Shown: positions 25,867 through 36,561, counted from the first letter of the stretch. The stretch is DNA of 64,000 nucleotides from Pseudomonas arsenicoxydans (GCF_900103875.1 NZ_LT629705.1:1378501-1442500); one strand, 5' to 3'. Numbers and translations are program-made. Notes: generated from the letters alone by a model not told the origin.

Positions 25867-26979
25867 ATGAAGGCATTAGGAAAAAAGTTTGCTGGCAAGA
25901 CTCTCCTCGCCATGTCCCTGATGGGCATGATGGCGGGCGCGGTGCAGGCGGACGACAAGGTCCTGCACGTCTATAACTGGTCCGACTATATTGCACCGGA
26001 CACCATCGCGAACTTTGAAAAAGAGTCCGGGATCAAGGTGGTGTACGACGTTTTTGACAGCAACGAAACTCTGGAAGCCAAGTTGCTGGCAGGCAAGTCC
26101 GGTTACGACATCGTCGTACCGTCGAACAACTTCCTGGCCAAGCAGATCAAGGCCGGCGTTTACCAGAAGCTGGACAAGTCCAAACTGCCTAACTGGAAGA
26201 ACCTGAACCCTGACCTGCTCAAAGCGGTATCGGTGAGCGACCCGGGCAACGAACACGCCTTCCCTTACATGTGGGGTTCGATCGGTATCGGCTTCAACGC
26301 CGAGAAGGTCAAGGCTGCATTGGGTGCCGACGCTCCAACCAACTCCTGGGACCTGATCTTCAAGCCTGAAAACGCCGCCAAGCTGAAGTCTTGCGGTATC
26401 AGCCTGCTGGATTCGCCAACCGAGATGATTCCGGCTGCGCTGCACTACCTGGGCCTGCCAACCGACAGCCAGAAGAAAGAAGACATCGACAAGGCTGAAG
26501 CGCTGCTGCTGAAAGTCCGTCCTTCGATCGCTTACTTCCACTCGTCCAAGTACATCTCCGACCTGGCCAACGGCAACATCTGCGTTGCAGTCGGTTATTC
26601 GGGTGACGTCTATCAGGCCAAGTCCCGTGCCGCTGAAGCTGGTGACAAGGTGAAAGTCAGCTACAACATTCCGAAAGAAGGTGCAGGCAGCTTCTACGAC
26701 ATGGTCGCCATCCCTAAAGATGCCGAAAACGTCGAAGGCGCCTACAAGTTCATGACCTACCTGCAGAAGCCGGAAGTCATGGCTGCTATCACCAACGCCG
26801 TGCGCTTCCCGAACGGTAACGCGGCCGCCACCCCACTGGTTGATAAAGACATCACCAGCGACCCGGGCATCTACCCGTCGGCGGAAGTGCAGGCCAAGCT
26901 GTACGCGATTGCCGACTTGCCGGCCGCGACCCAGCGGATCCTGACGCGCAGCTGGACCAAGATCAAATCGGGTAAATAA
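25867..26979 (+). CDS. spuD: Polyamine ABC transporter binding protein (SpuD-like)
   Basis: 370 residues, PotF/PotD family. Signal peptide with cleavage after VQA near residue 28 ([16 protein letters not shown]). The mature part [41 protein letters not shown] and [20 protein letters not shown] carries the conserved ligand-binding Trp/Asp residues of putrescine binders. It is paralogous to spuE downstream. An A-rich tract AAAAAAGAAAAA (25840–25851) lies just before the GGAG ribosome site and resembles the A-rich sites bound by Hfq/Crc, suggesting catabolite repression; this is inference. Confidence 0.93.
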   Translation: MKALGKKFAGKTLLAMSLMGMMAGAVQADDKVLHVYNWSDYIAPDTIANFEKESGIKVVYDVFDSNETLEAKLLAGKSGYDIVVPSNNFLAKQIKAGVYQKLDKSKLPNWKNLNPDLLKAVSVSDPGNEHAFPYMWGSIGIGFNAEKVKAALGADAPTNSWDLIFKPENAAKLKSCGISLLDSPTEMIPAALHYLGLPTDSQKKEDIDKAEALLLKVRPSIAYFHSSKYISDLANGNICVAVGYSGDVYQAKSRAAEAGDKVKVSYNIPKEGAGSFYDMVAIPKDAENVEGAYKFMTYLQKPEVMAAITNAVRFPNGNAAATPLVDKDITSDPGIYPSAEVQAKLYAIADLPAATQRILTRSWTKIKSGK

Positions 26980-26986
26980 GTAGTCA

Positions 26987-27091
26987 ATCTGTAGCAGTTG
27001 CCGAAGGCTGCGTTGAGGTCCCAGGGACCTGCGCTTTACGACAGCACAACGGCTTCGCAGTTGAACGCAGACTGCGGCAGCTGCTACAGAT
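26987..27091. repeat. ~105-bp inverted repeat between spuD and spuE
   Basis: Outer arms start ATCTGTAGCAGTTGCC and end GGCAGCTGCTACAGAT, with about 25 of 28 bases paired. A nested palindrome AGGTCCCAGGGACCT sits in the loop. It is a GTAGCAG-type repeat family different from the REP pairs. On the mRNA it would shield the 3' end of spuD and could make spuD more abundant than the downstream genes. Confidence 0.8.
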
Positions 27092-27172
27092 CTTCATAAA
27101 GTTTGCTGGAACGGTTTTTCGAGGGTAAGTTGCGCGCCGGTTTGTTGCTGGGCAGCCATGGCTGTCATGTAA

Positions 27173-28312
<1,140 letters not shown>

Positions 28313-28385
28313 CTGCAAGGCTCAAACTATCCAAGGTTGGCTCACCTTGAGCGAACTGCACTCTTTTTTTCTGGGAGTTTCGTAA

Positions 28386-29528
28386 ATGGCAGTTGCCTCC
28401 GGCGCCTATAAGAAAGCCCTCGAGGGCGACCAGTCACCTAAACAGGTGTTGGTCAAAATCGACCGGGTCACGAAGAAGTTCGACGAGACGATTGCCGTGG
28501 ACGATGTGTCCCTGGAAATCAAGAAAGGCGAGATTTTCGCCCTGCTCGGCGGTTCGGGATCGGGCAAATCCACGTTGCTGCGCATGCTCGCAGGCTTCGA
28601 ACGGCCCACGGAGGGGCGCATTTTCCTCGATGGCGTAGACATCACCGACATGCCGCCCTACGAGCGGCCGATCAACATGATGTTCCAGTCGTACGCTTTG
28701 TTCCCGCACATGACCGTGGCGCAGAACATCGCCTTCGGCCTCAAGCAGGACAAAATCCCTTCCGCTGAAGTCGACGCCCGTGTCGCGGACATGCTCAAGC
28801 TGGTTCAGATGACGCAATACGCCAAACGCAAACCGCACCAGCTGTCCGGCGGCCAGCGTCAGCGTGTCGCCCTGGCGCGTTCCCTGGCCAAGCGTCCGAA
28901 GCTGTTGCTGCTCGACGAACCGATGGGCGCACTGGACAAGAAGCTGCGTTCGCAAATGCAGCTCGAGCTGGTCGAGATCATCGAGCGCGTCGGCGTAACC
29001 TGCGTCATGGTGACCCACGACCAGGAAGAGGCCATGACCATGGCCGAGCGCATCGCGATCATGCACCTGGGCTGGATCGCGCAGATCGGCAGCCCGATCG
29101 ACATCTACGAAACCCCGACCAGTCGCCTGGTCTGCGAATTCATCGGCAACGTCAACATCTTCGACGGTGAGGTGATCGACGACGCCGAAGGCCACGCGAC
29201 CATCACCTGCAAGGACCTGGATCGCCAGATCTACGTGGGCCACGGCATCAGCACCTCGGTGCAGGACAAATCCGTGACCTACGCGATCCGTCCGGAAAAA
29301 CTGCTGGTGACGCCGACCATGCCGACTTGCGAATACAACTGGTCCAGCGGCAAGGTGCACGACATCGCCTACCTGGGTGGCCACTCGGTGTTCTACGTCG
29401 AACTGCCGAGCGGCAAGATCGTCCAGTCTTTCGTCGCCAACGCCGAGCGCCGCGGCCAGCGCCCAACCTGGGGTGACCAGGTGTACGTGTATTGGGAAGA
29501 CGATAGCGGCGTGGTACTTCGCTCATGA
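28386..29528 (+). CDS. spuF: Polyamine ABC transporter ATPase
   Basis: 380 residues, PotA/PotG type. Walker A LGGSGSGKSTLLRML, signature LSGGQRQRVALARSL, Walker B LLLLDEPMGALDKKL and H-loop VTHDQEEAM are intact. The C-terminal ~100 residues form the TOBE regulatory domain (IRPEKLLVTP). It energises SpuG/SpuH. Its stop overlaps the spuG start by four bases. Confidence 0.95.
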   Translation: MAVASGAYKKALEGDQSPKQVLVKIDRVTKKFDETIAVDDVSLEIKKGEIFALLGGSGSGKSTLLRMLAGFERPTEGRIFLDGVDITDMPPYERPINMMFQSYALFPHMTVAQNIAFGLKQDKIPSAEVDARVADMLKLVQMTQYAKRKPHQLSGGQRQRVALARSLAKRPKLLLLDEPMGALDKKLRSQMQLELVEIIERVGVTCVMVTHDQEEAMTMAERIAIMHLGWIAQIGSPIDIYETPTSRLVCEFIGNVNIFDGEVIDDAEGHATITCKDLDRQIYVGHGISTSVQDKSVTYAIRPEKLLVTPTMPTCEYNWSSGKVHDIAYLGGHSVFYVELPSGKIVQSFVANAERRGQRPTWGDQVYVYWEDDSGVVLRS

Positions 29529-30445
29529 ACATGCGCAAATTGAAACGCCGTCTCAATCGAATAATTCCCGGTGGCCGTCAGCTGGTCATCGGGGTTCCGT
29601 TCATCTGGCTGTTTATGTTCTTCATGCTGCCGTTCTTCATCGTCTTGAAGATCAGCTTTGCCGAAGCCGACGTGGCCATCCCGCCGTACACCGAAATCTA
29701 CAGCTTCATCGACCAGAAGCTCCAGGTGCTGTTGAATCTGGGCAACTACGCGATGCTTGGCGATGACGAGTTGTACATCGCCGCTTACCTCGGCTCGTTG
29801 AAGATGGCGCTGATCAGCACCATCCTCTGCCTGGTGATCGGCTATCCGATGGCCTACGCCATCGCCAGCGCCCGTAAAGAGCTGCAAACGGTGCTGGTGC
29901 TGCTGATCATGATGCCGACCTGGACCGCGATCCTGATCCGCGTTTACGCGTGGATGGGCATCCTCAGCAACAACGGTCTGCTCAATGGTTTCTTGATGAG
30001 CATGGGCTGGATCAACGAACCGCTGCAGATCCTCAACACCAACCTTGCGGTGTACATCGGCGTCGTCTACTCCTACCTGCCGTTCATGATCCTGCCGCTC
30101 TACGCCAACCTGGTGAAGCACGATGCCAGCTTGCTGGAAGCCGCGTCGGACCTGGGTTCGAGCACGTTCAACAGCTTCTGGAAAATCACCATTCCGCTGT
30201 CCAAGAACGGCATCGTCGCCGGTTGCATGCTGGTGTTCATTCCAGTAGTGGGCGAGTTCGTGATCCCGGAACTGCTGGGCGGTCCGGAGACCCTGATGAT
30301 CGGTAAAGTGCTCTGGCAAGAGTTCTTCAACAACCGTGACTGGCCGGTGGCGTCTGCCTTGGCGGTGGTGATGCTGGCGATCCTGATTGTGCCGATCATC
30401 CTGTTCAACCGTAGTCAGGCCAAAGAAATGGAGGGCAAAGAATGA
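29525..30445 (+). CDS. spuG: Polyamine ABC transporter permease (PotH type)
   Basis: 306 residues, about six membrane helices; the first is at 22–45 (VIGVPFIWLFMFFMLPFFIV). The EAA loop EAASDLGSSTFNSFWKITIPL contacts the ATPase. It is translationally coupled on both sides (spuF ATGA overlap; spuH start overlaps its stop). Confidence 0.95.
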   Translation: MNMRKLKRRLNRIIPGGRQLVIGVPFIWLFMFFMLPFFIVLKISFAEADVAIPPYTEIYSFIDQKLQVLLNLGNYAMLGDDELYIAAYLGSLKMALISTILCLVIGYPMAYAIASARKELQTVLVLLIMMPTWTAILIRVYAWMGILSNNGLLNGFLMSMGWINEPLQILNTNLAVYIGVVYSYLPFMILPLYANLVKHDASLLEAASDLGSSTFNSFWKITIPLSKNGIVAGCMLVFIPVVGEFVIPELLGGPETLMIGKVLWQEFFNNRDWPVASALAVVMLAILIVPIILFNRSQAKEMEGKE

Positions 30446-31332
30446 AGCGCTTTCGTTTCTCAAGCTTGATGCTGGTGTTGGGTCTGCTGTTCATCTACGC
30501 GCCGATGCTGATCCTGGTGATCTACTCGTTCAACGCTTCCAAACTGGTGACGGTGTGGGGCGGCTGGTCGATCAAGTGGTATGTCGGCTTGATGGACAAC
30601 ACCCAACTGATGGGCTCGGTGGTGCGCTCGCTGGAAATCGCCTGCTACACGGCGGTAGCAGCGGTGGTGCTGGGTACCTTGGCGGCGTTTGTCCTGACGC
30701 GAATCACTCGCTTCAAGGGTCGCACGCTGTTCGGTGGACTGGTGACAGCTCCATTGGTGATGCCCGAAGTGATCACCGGTCTGTCGCTGTTGCTGTTGTT
30801 TGTGGCCATGGCGCAGATGATCGGTTGGCCGCAGGAACGCGGCATCGTCACCATCTGGATCGCCCACACTACATTCTGTGCGGCGTATGTGGCGGTGGTG
30901 GTGTCGGCGCGCTTGCGTGAGCTGGACCTGTCCATCGAAGAAGCGGCCATGGACCTCGGTGCGCGGCCGTGGAAGGTGTTCTTCCTGATCACCATCCCGA
31001 TGATCGCGCCATCCCTGGGCGCGGGCGGCATGATGTCGTTCGCCCTGTCGCTGGATGACCTGGTGTTGGCCAGCTTCGTATCGGGCCCGGGCTCGACGAC
31101 CTTGCCGATGGAAGTGTTCTCGGCGGTGCGCCTGGGCGTGAAACCCGAGATCAACGCCGTGGCCAGCCTGATTCTGTTGGCGGTTTCGCTGATGACGTTC
31201 CTGGTCTGGTTCTTCAGCCGCCGTGCCGAAGAAAGCCGCAAGCGTGCGATTCAGCAAGCGATCGAAGAAGGCGCTGCCGACTCCTGGAAACAACCGGACG
31301 TACGTCGCGCCCCGGCGCCGGAAGCGGCATAA
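30442..31332 (+). CDS. spuH: Polyamine ABC transporter permease (PotI type)
   Basis: 296 residues, six membrane helices starting with LMLVLGLLFIYAPMLILVIY. EAA loop EEAAMDLGARPWKVFFLITIPM. The C-terminus is polar and charged (RRAEESRKRAIQQAIEEG...). Last gene of spuBCDEFGH; a REP pair follows. Confidence 0.95.
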   Translation: MKRFRFSSLMLVLGLLFIYAPMLILVIYSFNASKLVTVWGGWSIKWYVGLMDNTQLMGSVVRSLEIACYTAVAAVVLGTLAAFVLTRITRFKGRTLFGGLVTAPLVMPEVITGLSLLLLFVAMAQMIGWPQERGIVTIWIAHTTFCAAYVAVVVSARLRELDLSIEEAAMDLGARPWKVFFLITIPMIAPSLGAGGMMSFALSLDDLVLASFVSGPGSTTLPMEVFSAVRLGVKPEINAVASLILLAVSLMTFLVWFFSRRAEESRKRAIQQAIEEGAADSWKQPDVRRAPAPEAA

Positions 31333-31368
31333 AGGCTGGCCACAATTACGTGGCCAACCCAAATCCCA

Positions 31369-31460
31369 TGTGGGAGCGGGCTTGCCCGCGATTGCGATGT
31401 CACATTCAACATAGATGTTGACTGTGATGACGCCATCGCGGGCAAGCCCGCTCCCACAGG
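31369..31460. repeat. REP pair (inverted)
   Basis: TGTGGGAGCGGGCTTGCCCG and its inverse CGGGCAAGCCCGCTCCCACA lie about 90 bp apart between convergent spuH and the HD-domain gene. Confidence 0.92.
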
Positions 31461-31472
31461 TTTTTTGGGTGG

Positions 31473-32114
31473 TCAGGAAACCCAAGGGGATTTGCGGATG
31501 ATCTCGACGAAGTTCATTGGCTTGAACCCCGGCTCGCTGTCCACCAGCACGTCCGCATTCACAGTGCCGAACGTGGTGTCCGGTTTGTGCTTGAAGCCGG
31601 TGGCGAAGGCACACAGGATGCATTCCTTGAAACCCTCTCCCCGTGGATGCGCATGGACCACCGCCTCACGCTGTGCAGTCGGAAACGCCGCGTAATCGAT
31701 ACCCAGCACGTCCATCTCGACGCCGGCAGTCACCAACGCAACGTTAGGCCGCAAGTGTTGCGGCACGCCCGGTGTCGTGTGCAGAGCGATCGATAGCCAC
31801 ACCTGCTCGATATCGTCGTCGGACAAACCATACGGCTTGAGAAATGCCTTGGCGGCGTTGGCACTGTCGACTTCGAAGCGCTCGTCGTCAGTGCGATGGC
31901 CTTCCACCAGGCCCAGGTCATGGAACATGGCGCCGACGTACAACAACTCTGGATCGTAGGCCAGCTGCTTGCGCTCACCGCTCAAGGCGCCGAACAGAAA
32001 CACCCGGCGTGAGTGGTGGTAAAGCAGGTCAGGCTCTGCGTCGCGAATGTATTCAGTGGTGGCCTTGGCTAATGCGCTGTCGGGGATTTTGATACCGGCG
32101 ATGGTGCTGCTCAT
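31473..32114 (-). CDS. HD-domain hydrolase, cyanamide hydratase-like
   Basis: 213 residues from ATG 32114, which follows GAGGAAAGCACCT; an open frame 70 codons longer has no similarity. HD metal motifs are visible: HHSRRVFLFG (His), MFHDLGLVEGH (His-Asp pair), ALHTTPGVPQHLRP (His) and VEMDVLG (Asp). The set of motifs recalls the cyanamide hydratase/Ddi2-type HD proteins, which hydrate a nitrile-like group, rather than nucleotide phosphohydrolases. Its divergent partner is a GlxA-type regulator, the likely controller. Substrate unknown. Confidence 0.75.
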   Translation of the reverse strand: MSSTIAGIKIPDSALAKATTEYIRDAEPDLLYHHSRRVFLFGALSGERKQLAYDPELLYVGAMFHDLGLVEGHRTDDERFEVDSANAAKAFLKPYGLSDDDIEQVWLSIALHTTPGVPQHLRPNVALVTAGVEMDVLGIDYAAFPTAQREAVVHAHPRGEGFKECILCAFATGFKHKPDTTFGTVNADVLVDSEPGFKPMNFVEIIRKSPWVS

Positions 32115-32430
32115 AGGTGCTTTCCTCGTGGGGAACGCCTTGGCGGCGCTGATGGAACAAGTCTGTTCCCGGCCCCCGGGCCGGACAATCGATCCATGGC
32201 TGCGATCCCGGCCAATGAGCATGCATATCGCGCCAACCTCGCTTGTTGCGCGCGGATTGGCTAGGGTTGCAGGGTAATTGCGGTCCCTGTGGGAGCGACC
32301 CTGCTCGCGATTTCGGTCCATCATTCAACATAGCTGTCGACTGATCAGACCTCATCGCGAGCAGGCTCACTCCCACAGGTTTTGTGTTTGCCATGACTGC
32401 GGCGTCCACCCCTTGAGGGCGTTTCTTGCC
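32115..32430. promoter_or_regulatory. Divergent region, HD hydrolase / GlxA regulator
   Basis: 316 bp. The left half probably carries the promoter and operator of the HD gene, but no palindrome stands out except CCCGGGCC within 32170–32185. The right half is mostly a REP pair (32286–32379). Confidence 0.45.
32286..32379. repeat. REP pair, GCGAGCAG subtype
   Basis: CTGTGGGAGCGACCCTGCTC and its near inverse GAGCAGGCTCACTCCCACAG. The core is CGAGCAGG instead of CGGGCAAG, with two mismatches between arms. Confidence 0.85.
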
Positions 32431-33396
32431 ATGAGTAAAACCGTTGCCATCGTGGTGTTCGCAGGCGTCCAGTCGCTGGACGTCACCGGTCCCATGGATG
32501 TGTTTAGCGAGGCCAATCGCTTCCTTGAGCCGCAAGACCATTACCGGTTGGAGGTGATTGGTGTCGAGCGCGGGGTGATGTCGTGTTCGAACGGTTTGTC
32601 GCTCAATGCCCATCGGCATTTCAGCGAAGCGCTGCAGGCCTATGACTTGCTGCTGGTGGCCGGCGGCCCGCAGTTGCCCTTCATGAATTTCGGCGTGGCG
32701 TTCGATGCCTGGTTACGCGATGCGTGCGGGGCGGCGCAGCGCTTTGGTTCGATCTGCAATGGCGCGTTCATGCTCGCTCGCGCCGGATTGCTTGAGGGAC
32801 GAACCGTCACCACGCATTGGAACGATGCGCCAGCGTTGGCTGCGTTATGCCCGTCGACGCAGGTGGAAGCCGATCGTCTGTACGTGCAGGACGGTGAGCT
32901 CTACACCTCGGCCGGTGTCACGGCCGGGATCGATTTGTCGTTGTATCTGCTGGCTCAAGACTACGGACCGGAAGTGGCCTTGAGCGTGGCCAAGCGCCTG
33001 GTGGTGTTTACCCAGCGTTCGGGCGGGCAATCGCAATTCAGCCCGTTTCTCACGCCGCACGCCGAACCGACCTCGGCGGTGGCGCTGGTTCAGCTTTACG
33101 TGCTGGCCAACCTCACTGGCGACCTGACCATCGCCGATCTGGCGAACGCGGCCAACATGAGCGCCCGCAACTTTTCCAGGGTGTTCGCCAAGGAAGCGAA
33201 AGTCACCCCGGCGGAGTTCGTCGAGCGGGCGAGGGTGGATGCGGCGCGGGTGCTGCTTGAGAGCACCCGCTCACCCCTGAAAACCGTGGCGTACCAGTGC
33301 GGATTTCGCGACGCCCAGCACATGCGCAGCGTGTTCAATCGCAGGCTGGGAGTGACGCCGCAGCAATTCAGGCAGAATTTTTCGGCGATGGTTTGA
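32431..33396 (+). CDS. GlxA-family transcriptional regulator (DJ-1/PfpI + AraC)
   Basis: 321 residues from ATG 32431. The N-terminal ~190 residues are a DJ-1/PfpI (class I amidotransferase-like) domain; FGSICNGAFMLARAGLLEG holds the conserved Cys at the nucleophile elbow. The C-terminal ~100 residues are an AraC helix-turn-helix pair (IADLANAANMSARNFSRVF, VAYQCGFRDAQHMRSVFNRR, LGVTPQQFR). Such regulators usually control small-molecule catabolism. It is divergent from the HD hydrolase and probably regulates it. Confidence 0.93.
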   Translation: MSKTVAIVVFAGVQSLDVTGPMDVFSEANRFLEPQDHYRLEVIGVERGVMSCSNGLSLNAHRHFSEALQAYDLLLVAGGPQLPFMNFGVAFDAWLRDACGAAQRFGSICNGAFMLARAGLLEGRTVTTHWNDAPALAALCPSTQVEADRLYVQDGELYTSAGVTAGIDLSLYLLAQDYGPEVALSVAKRLVVFTQRSGGQSQFSPFLTPHAEPTSAVALVQLYVLANLTGDLTIADLANAANMSARNFSRVFAKEAKVTPAEFVERARVDAARVLLESTRSPLKTVAYQCGFRDAQHMRSVFNRRLGVTPQQFRQNFSAMV

Positions 33397-33424
33397 GCAG
33401 GTATTTGCATTGTTCTTGAGGGCA

Positions 33425-33450
33425 TCATCGCGGGCAAGCCCGCGAAGGCG
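33425..33450. repeat. Single REP core
   Basis: CATCGCGGGCAAGCCCGCGA forms a short palindrome between the convergent GlxA-type and acylase genes, without a second arm. Confidence 0.7.
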
Positions 33451-33469
33451 TCAGCCCAGCCAACAAAAT

Positions 33470-35881
33470 CTAAGGCGCTGCCCGCGCCGGCAAAAACTTC
33501 AACGTGCTGCGCATATTGGCCATGACTTCTTCTTCATTGAAATGCGCCTGGTAGTAAATCCCTTCGACATACGCCTCGGCCTGATCCTCATAGTGGCTGT
33601 CGAACGGCACGCCGCTCTGGCCAACCGGGTTGATGGTCAGGCTGTGGGCCGGGTCGGCGAAGTCGACCAGTCGCCGCGTTGACGGTCCGTAAGTCACCGG
33701 CCATGGCGCCGGTCCGATCTTGGCGGAGAGGTTGTTCGGGACTTCGTGGGTGCCGGGCGCCGCGAACGGGCCGACATTGAAAATCCGGTCCAGCGGCTTT
33801 TGCGTCCCCAGCGGATGGCCATGGGTCAGGGTGTGCGCCTTGCCCCACTGCCATTGCGTGAAGTCAGGTCCCAGGACAGTCTTGAGGTGGGCGATGCTCG
33901 CCTGCCACGCGACCTTGACCGTATCGGCACGGGTTTCCTTGCCGAGGGTGTTGCGGTTGTCCCACCACGGCGAATCGGGGTTGGCCGCCAGCCGCGGCAA
34001 CGCCGCATCAATCACTCGGGTCGAGAGCAGGGTTTCAAAAAAATCGTTGCCCAGTTCATCGTGCATCGTCGCGTCGGCCAGATTGAACAGGAACTGGTTG
34101 AACAGCGTGGCGCTGGTGGACTCCAGTGGGTAATCGCCTTGCCACCGGGCCAGTTGCTCGACCAGTTTGAGCTCGGCCGGATCGCTCACCACTTCACGCA
34201 GTACCGGCAACAACGGCGCCAACAAGCGAGGGCCATAGGCGGTGGTCGTGCCCAGTTGTAGTTTCTGGTTGGCGTCGTTGTCCCACTTCACGTTCTTGTC
34301 GCCGAGCTGGCGATTGAGTTGCTGGCCGCGATCGGCGAGGTTGTAGTAACCGGGAATCTCCATGCCGGTTGGCGACACAGGCTGGAAGTTGGCCGAAACG
34401 ATATAGCCACGCGCCGGGTTCTCTTCCTGGGGGTTGGCACTGAACGGGTAGAAACCTTCCTTGTCCGCCTGACTGGTGCTGCCGTCGAGGATGAACCCGG
34501 GCTTCGCTCCGGCTGCACGCTTGGGCAGCAGCGCCGAGGCCCACCAGCCAATATCGCCCTTGGCGTTGGCATAGACGATGTTCAATCCCGGCGCCTGAAC
34601 CTTGGCCGCTGCGGCGCGCGCCTTGGCCAGGGTGTCGGCGCGGTTGAGCTGGTAGAAGCCATCGAGGATCGGATTGGGCGTTTCAAGGAACGCCCACCAC
34701 ATGGCGATCGGTGTCTTGCCGGCGGCTGTGCCGAGCACGTCATTGATGATCGGGCCGTGGGGTGACTGGCGCAGCGTCAGCGTGACGGGCGCCTGACCTT
34801 TCACCGCGATCTGTTGCTCGGTGTTGACCATGTCCACCCAATTGCCGCGATACCAGACCTGGTTCGGGTTGTCCGGGTTGATCTTCTCGGCGATCAGGTC
34901 GAGGTCATCGTTCTGGAACATGGTCAGGCTCCAGCCGAAATCCAGGTTGTGGCCGAGAAAGGCGAACGGCACCAGCGCCTGATGATGACCGTATAGCTCA
35001 AAGCCCGGTGCCGACAATTGCGCTTCGTACCACACCGACGGCACCGAGAAGCGAATGTGCGGATCACCGGCCAGCAGCGGTTTGCCGCTTTTGCTGCGGT
35101 TGCCGGAAATCACCCAGGCGTTACTGCCTTCAAATTGCGGCAAGCCGTTCTCGGCCAATGCCTGTTCACTCAGGCGGGCGAGGGCGTTCAGGTCTTTCCA
35201 GTCAGTGGCGGCAAGCGCGGGGGCGGCCGCTGAGCGGGTCTTGGCCAGCACGCCTTTGGGCTGCCAGTCGAGGTCAAAAATGTTCAGGTACTCGGCGCCC
35301 AGTTGATCGCGCACGTAGGTCAGCAACGGTTCGGTGCGAAACGCTGCGGCAAAGCTGTAAGCCATGTAGCCGGCAACACTGATGGTGTCCTGCGCCGTGA
35401 AAGGACGCTTGTGGATGCCCAGCACGTCGAACTCGATGGGCGCCGCGTGAGTGTCCTGATATTGATTGATGCCATCCAGATAGGCTTCCAGCGCCTTCCA
35501 CGCCGGTGACTGACGATCCAGGCCGGCCACATAGCTTTCGGCGCGTTCACGAATGCGCAGGCTGCGGAACAGTTTGTCGGTGTCCAGCAGTTTCGGGCCG
35601 AGTACCTCGGCCAGTTCGCCCCGGGCGAGGCGGCGCATGGCTTCCATCTGGAACAGCCGGTCCTGGGCCTGCACGTAGCCGAGGGTGCGGTAAAGATCGG
35701 TTTCGTTTTCGGCGCGGATGTGCGGCACGCCGCGCTCGTCGTAGCGCACCGTTACCGATCCTTGCAGGCGCTGAAGTTCCACTTGGCCCTGGCGCGTCGG
35801 CTGCTTGATGTACACGTACCCGCCAACCCCGATGGCGAGTGTGACGATCAGCAATACAAGTACGGTCAGGACGCGTTTCAT
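33470..35881 (-). CDS. Penicillin acylase family protein, likely HacB-like AHL acylase
   Basis: 803 residues from ATG 35881; the longer frame adds 18 residues before a clear signal/anchor (MKRVLTVLVLLIVTLAIGVG). Ntn-hydrolase precursor: α-subunit first, then the autoproteolytic junction where Ser253 of EGSNAWVISG becomes the N-terminal nucleophile of the β-subunit. LLAGDPHIRFSVPSVWYEAQ is the conserved β-subunit start. Its position soon after spuH is where P. aeruginosa has PA0305, a quorum-quenching acyl-homoserine lactone acylase (HacB). That function is inferred from synteny and family; other amide substrates are possible. Confidence 0.85.
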   Translation of the reverse strand: MKRVLTVLVLLIVTLAIGVGGYVYIKQPTRQGQVELQRLQGSVTVRYDERGVPHIRAENETDLYRTLGYVQAQDRLFQMEAMRRLARGELAEVLGPKLLDTDKLFRSLRIRERAESYVAGLDRQSPAWKALEAYLDGINQYQDTHAAPIEFDVLGIHKRPFTAQDTISVAGYMAYSFAAAFRTEPLLTYVRDQLGAEYLNIFDLDWQPKGVLAKTRSAAAPALAATDWKDLNALARLSEQALAENGLPQFEGSNAWVISGNRSKSGKPLLAGDPHIRFSVPSVWYEAQLSAPGFELYGHHQALVPFAFLGHNLDFGWSLTMFQNDDLDLIAEKINPDNPNQVWYRGNWVDMVNTEQQIAVKGQAPVTLTLRQSPHGPIINDVLGTAAGKTPIAMWWAFLETPNPILDGFYQLNRADTLAKARAAAAKVQAPGLNIVYANAKGDIGWWASALLPKRAAGAKPGFILDGSTSQADKEGFYPFSANPQEENPARGYIVSANFQPVSPTGMEIPGYYNLADRGQQLNRQLGDKNVKWDNDANQKLQLGTTTAYGPRLLAPLLPVLREVVSDPAELKLVEQLARWQGDYPLESTSATLFNQFLFNLADATMHDELGNDFFETLLSTRVIDAALPRLAANPDSPWWDNRNTLGKETRADTVKVAWQASIAHLKTVLGPDFTQWQWGKAHTLTHGHPLGTQKPLDRIFNVGPFAAPGTHEVPNNLSAKIGPAPWPVTYGPSTRRLVDFADPAHSLTINPVGQSGVPFDSHYEDQAEAYVEGIYYQAHFNEEEVMANMRSTLKFLPARAAP

Positions 35882-35982
35882 GGAGACTCCTTGTTCTTCG
35901 GGATTGCCGCCCTCGCGGGCAGCAACATGTAGCACAGACCTCCTGTGCCGGGCATCGCGGTCCTGGAAAAGTCAGGAATGCC

Positions 35983-36561
35983 TTACTTCACATCCGCTTG
36001 CCAAGGGCAGTAGCAGCCGACCGCCAGCGTATGGGTCGCGCCTACTGTGCGACCTTCGCTCAGTGCTTGCAGAATGGGTTCGATGAAGCTGTTGTTCGAA
36101 TTGCAGGTCAGGCCTTCGCTGTACGGGCCGAAATAGGCCAGTTTGCCGCTGCGGTCCCAGATCGCCACCGCAGGGCTTGCGGGGATCTGTTCGGAACCCG
36201 GGAGTACGGTGATGGTTTTCAGGTGGCTCAGGGTGCTGGGCAACTGACCATGACTGCTGGGCTTTTGTACCGAATAAAACTCGACGCCGTGTGGCGCGTA
36301 CTGCTCAACCAGTTCGGTCAGGTGTTGTTGGTTGCCGACATTACACGGGCAGGCTGGGTCCCAGAAATGCACCACGCGAATGGCGCCCGGGCCGGCGAGT
36401 TCGTCGGGCAGGCGCAGCGGATCGCCGGAGAATACAGCGGTGTGCGAGCTGAACGCGCGCAGGTAGCGACCTTGAAACCAGTCATACGCAGCCCACAATA
36501 CGCCGGCACACACGAGGGCGAGCAGGCTGGCAAGCAGTGTGGTGCGATAGGCCGGACGCAT
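35983..36561 (-). CDS. Thioredoxin-fold protein (DUF6436-like)
   Basis: 192 residues from ATG 36561. A membrane anchor or signal lies at 5–26 (TTLLASLLALVCAGVLWAAY). The soluble part resembles a thioredoxin fold: IRVVHFWDPACPCNVGNQQH with a CPC motif where thioredoxins have CxxC, then ASPAVAIWDRSGKLAYFGPY like the cis-Pro region. The C-terminus has extra Cys (GLTCNSNN, VGCYCPW). I recall such proteins as DUF6436 in pseudomonads. A CxC rather than CxxC suggests an isomerase-like or non-redox role. The frame continues far upstream but only antisense to the next gene. Confidence 0.75.
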   Translation of the reverse strand: MRPAYRTTLLASLLALVCAGVLWAAYDWFQGRYLRAFSSHTAVFSGDPLRLPDELAGPGAIRVVHFWDPACPCNVGNQQHLTELVEQYAPHGVEFYSVQKPSSHGQLPSTLSHLKTITVLPGSEQIPASPAVAIWDRSGKLAYFGPYSEGLTCNSNNSFIEPILQALSEGRTVGATHTLAVGCYCPWQADVK

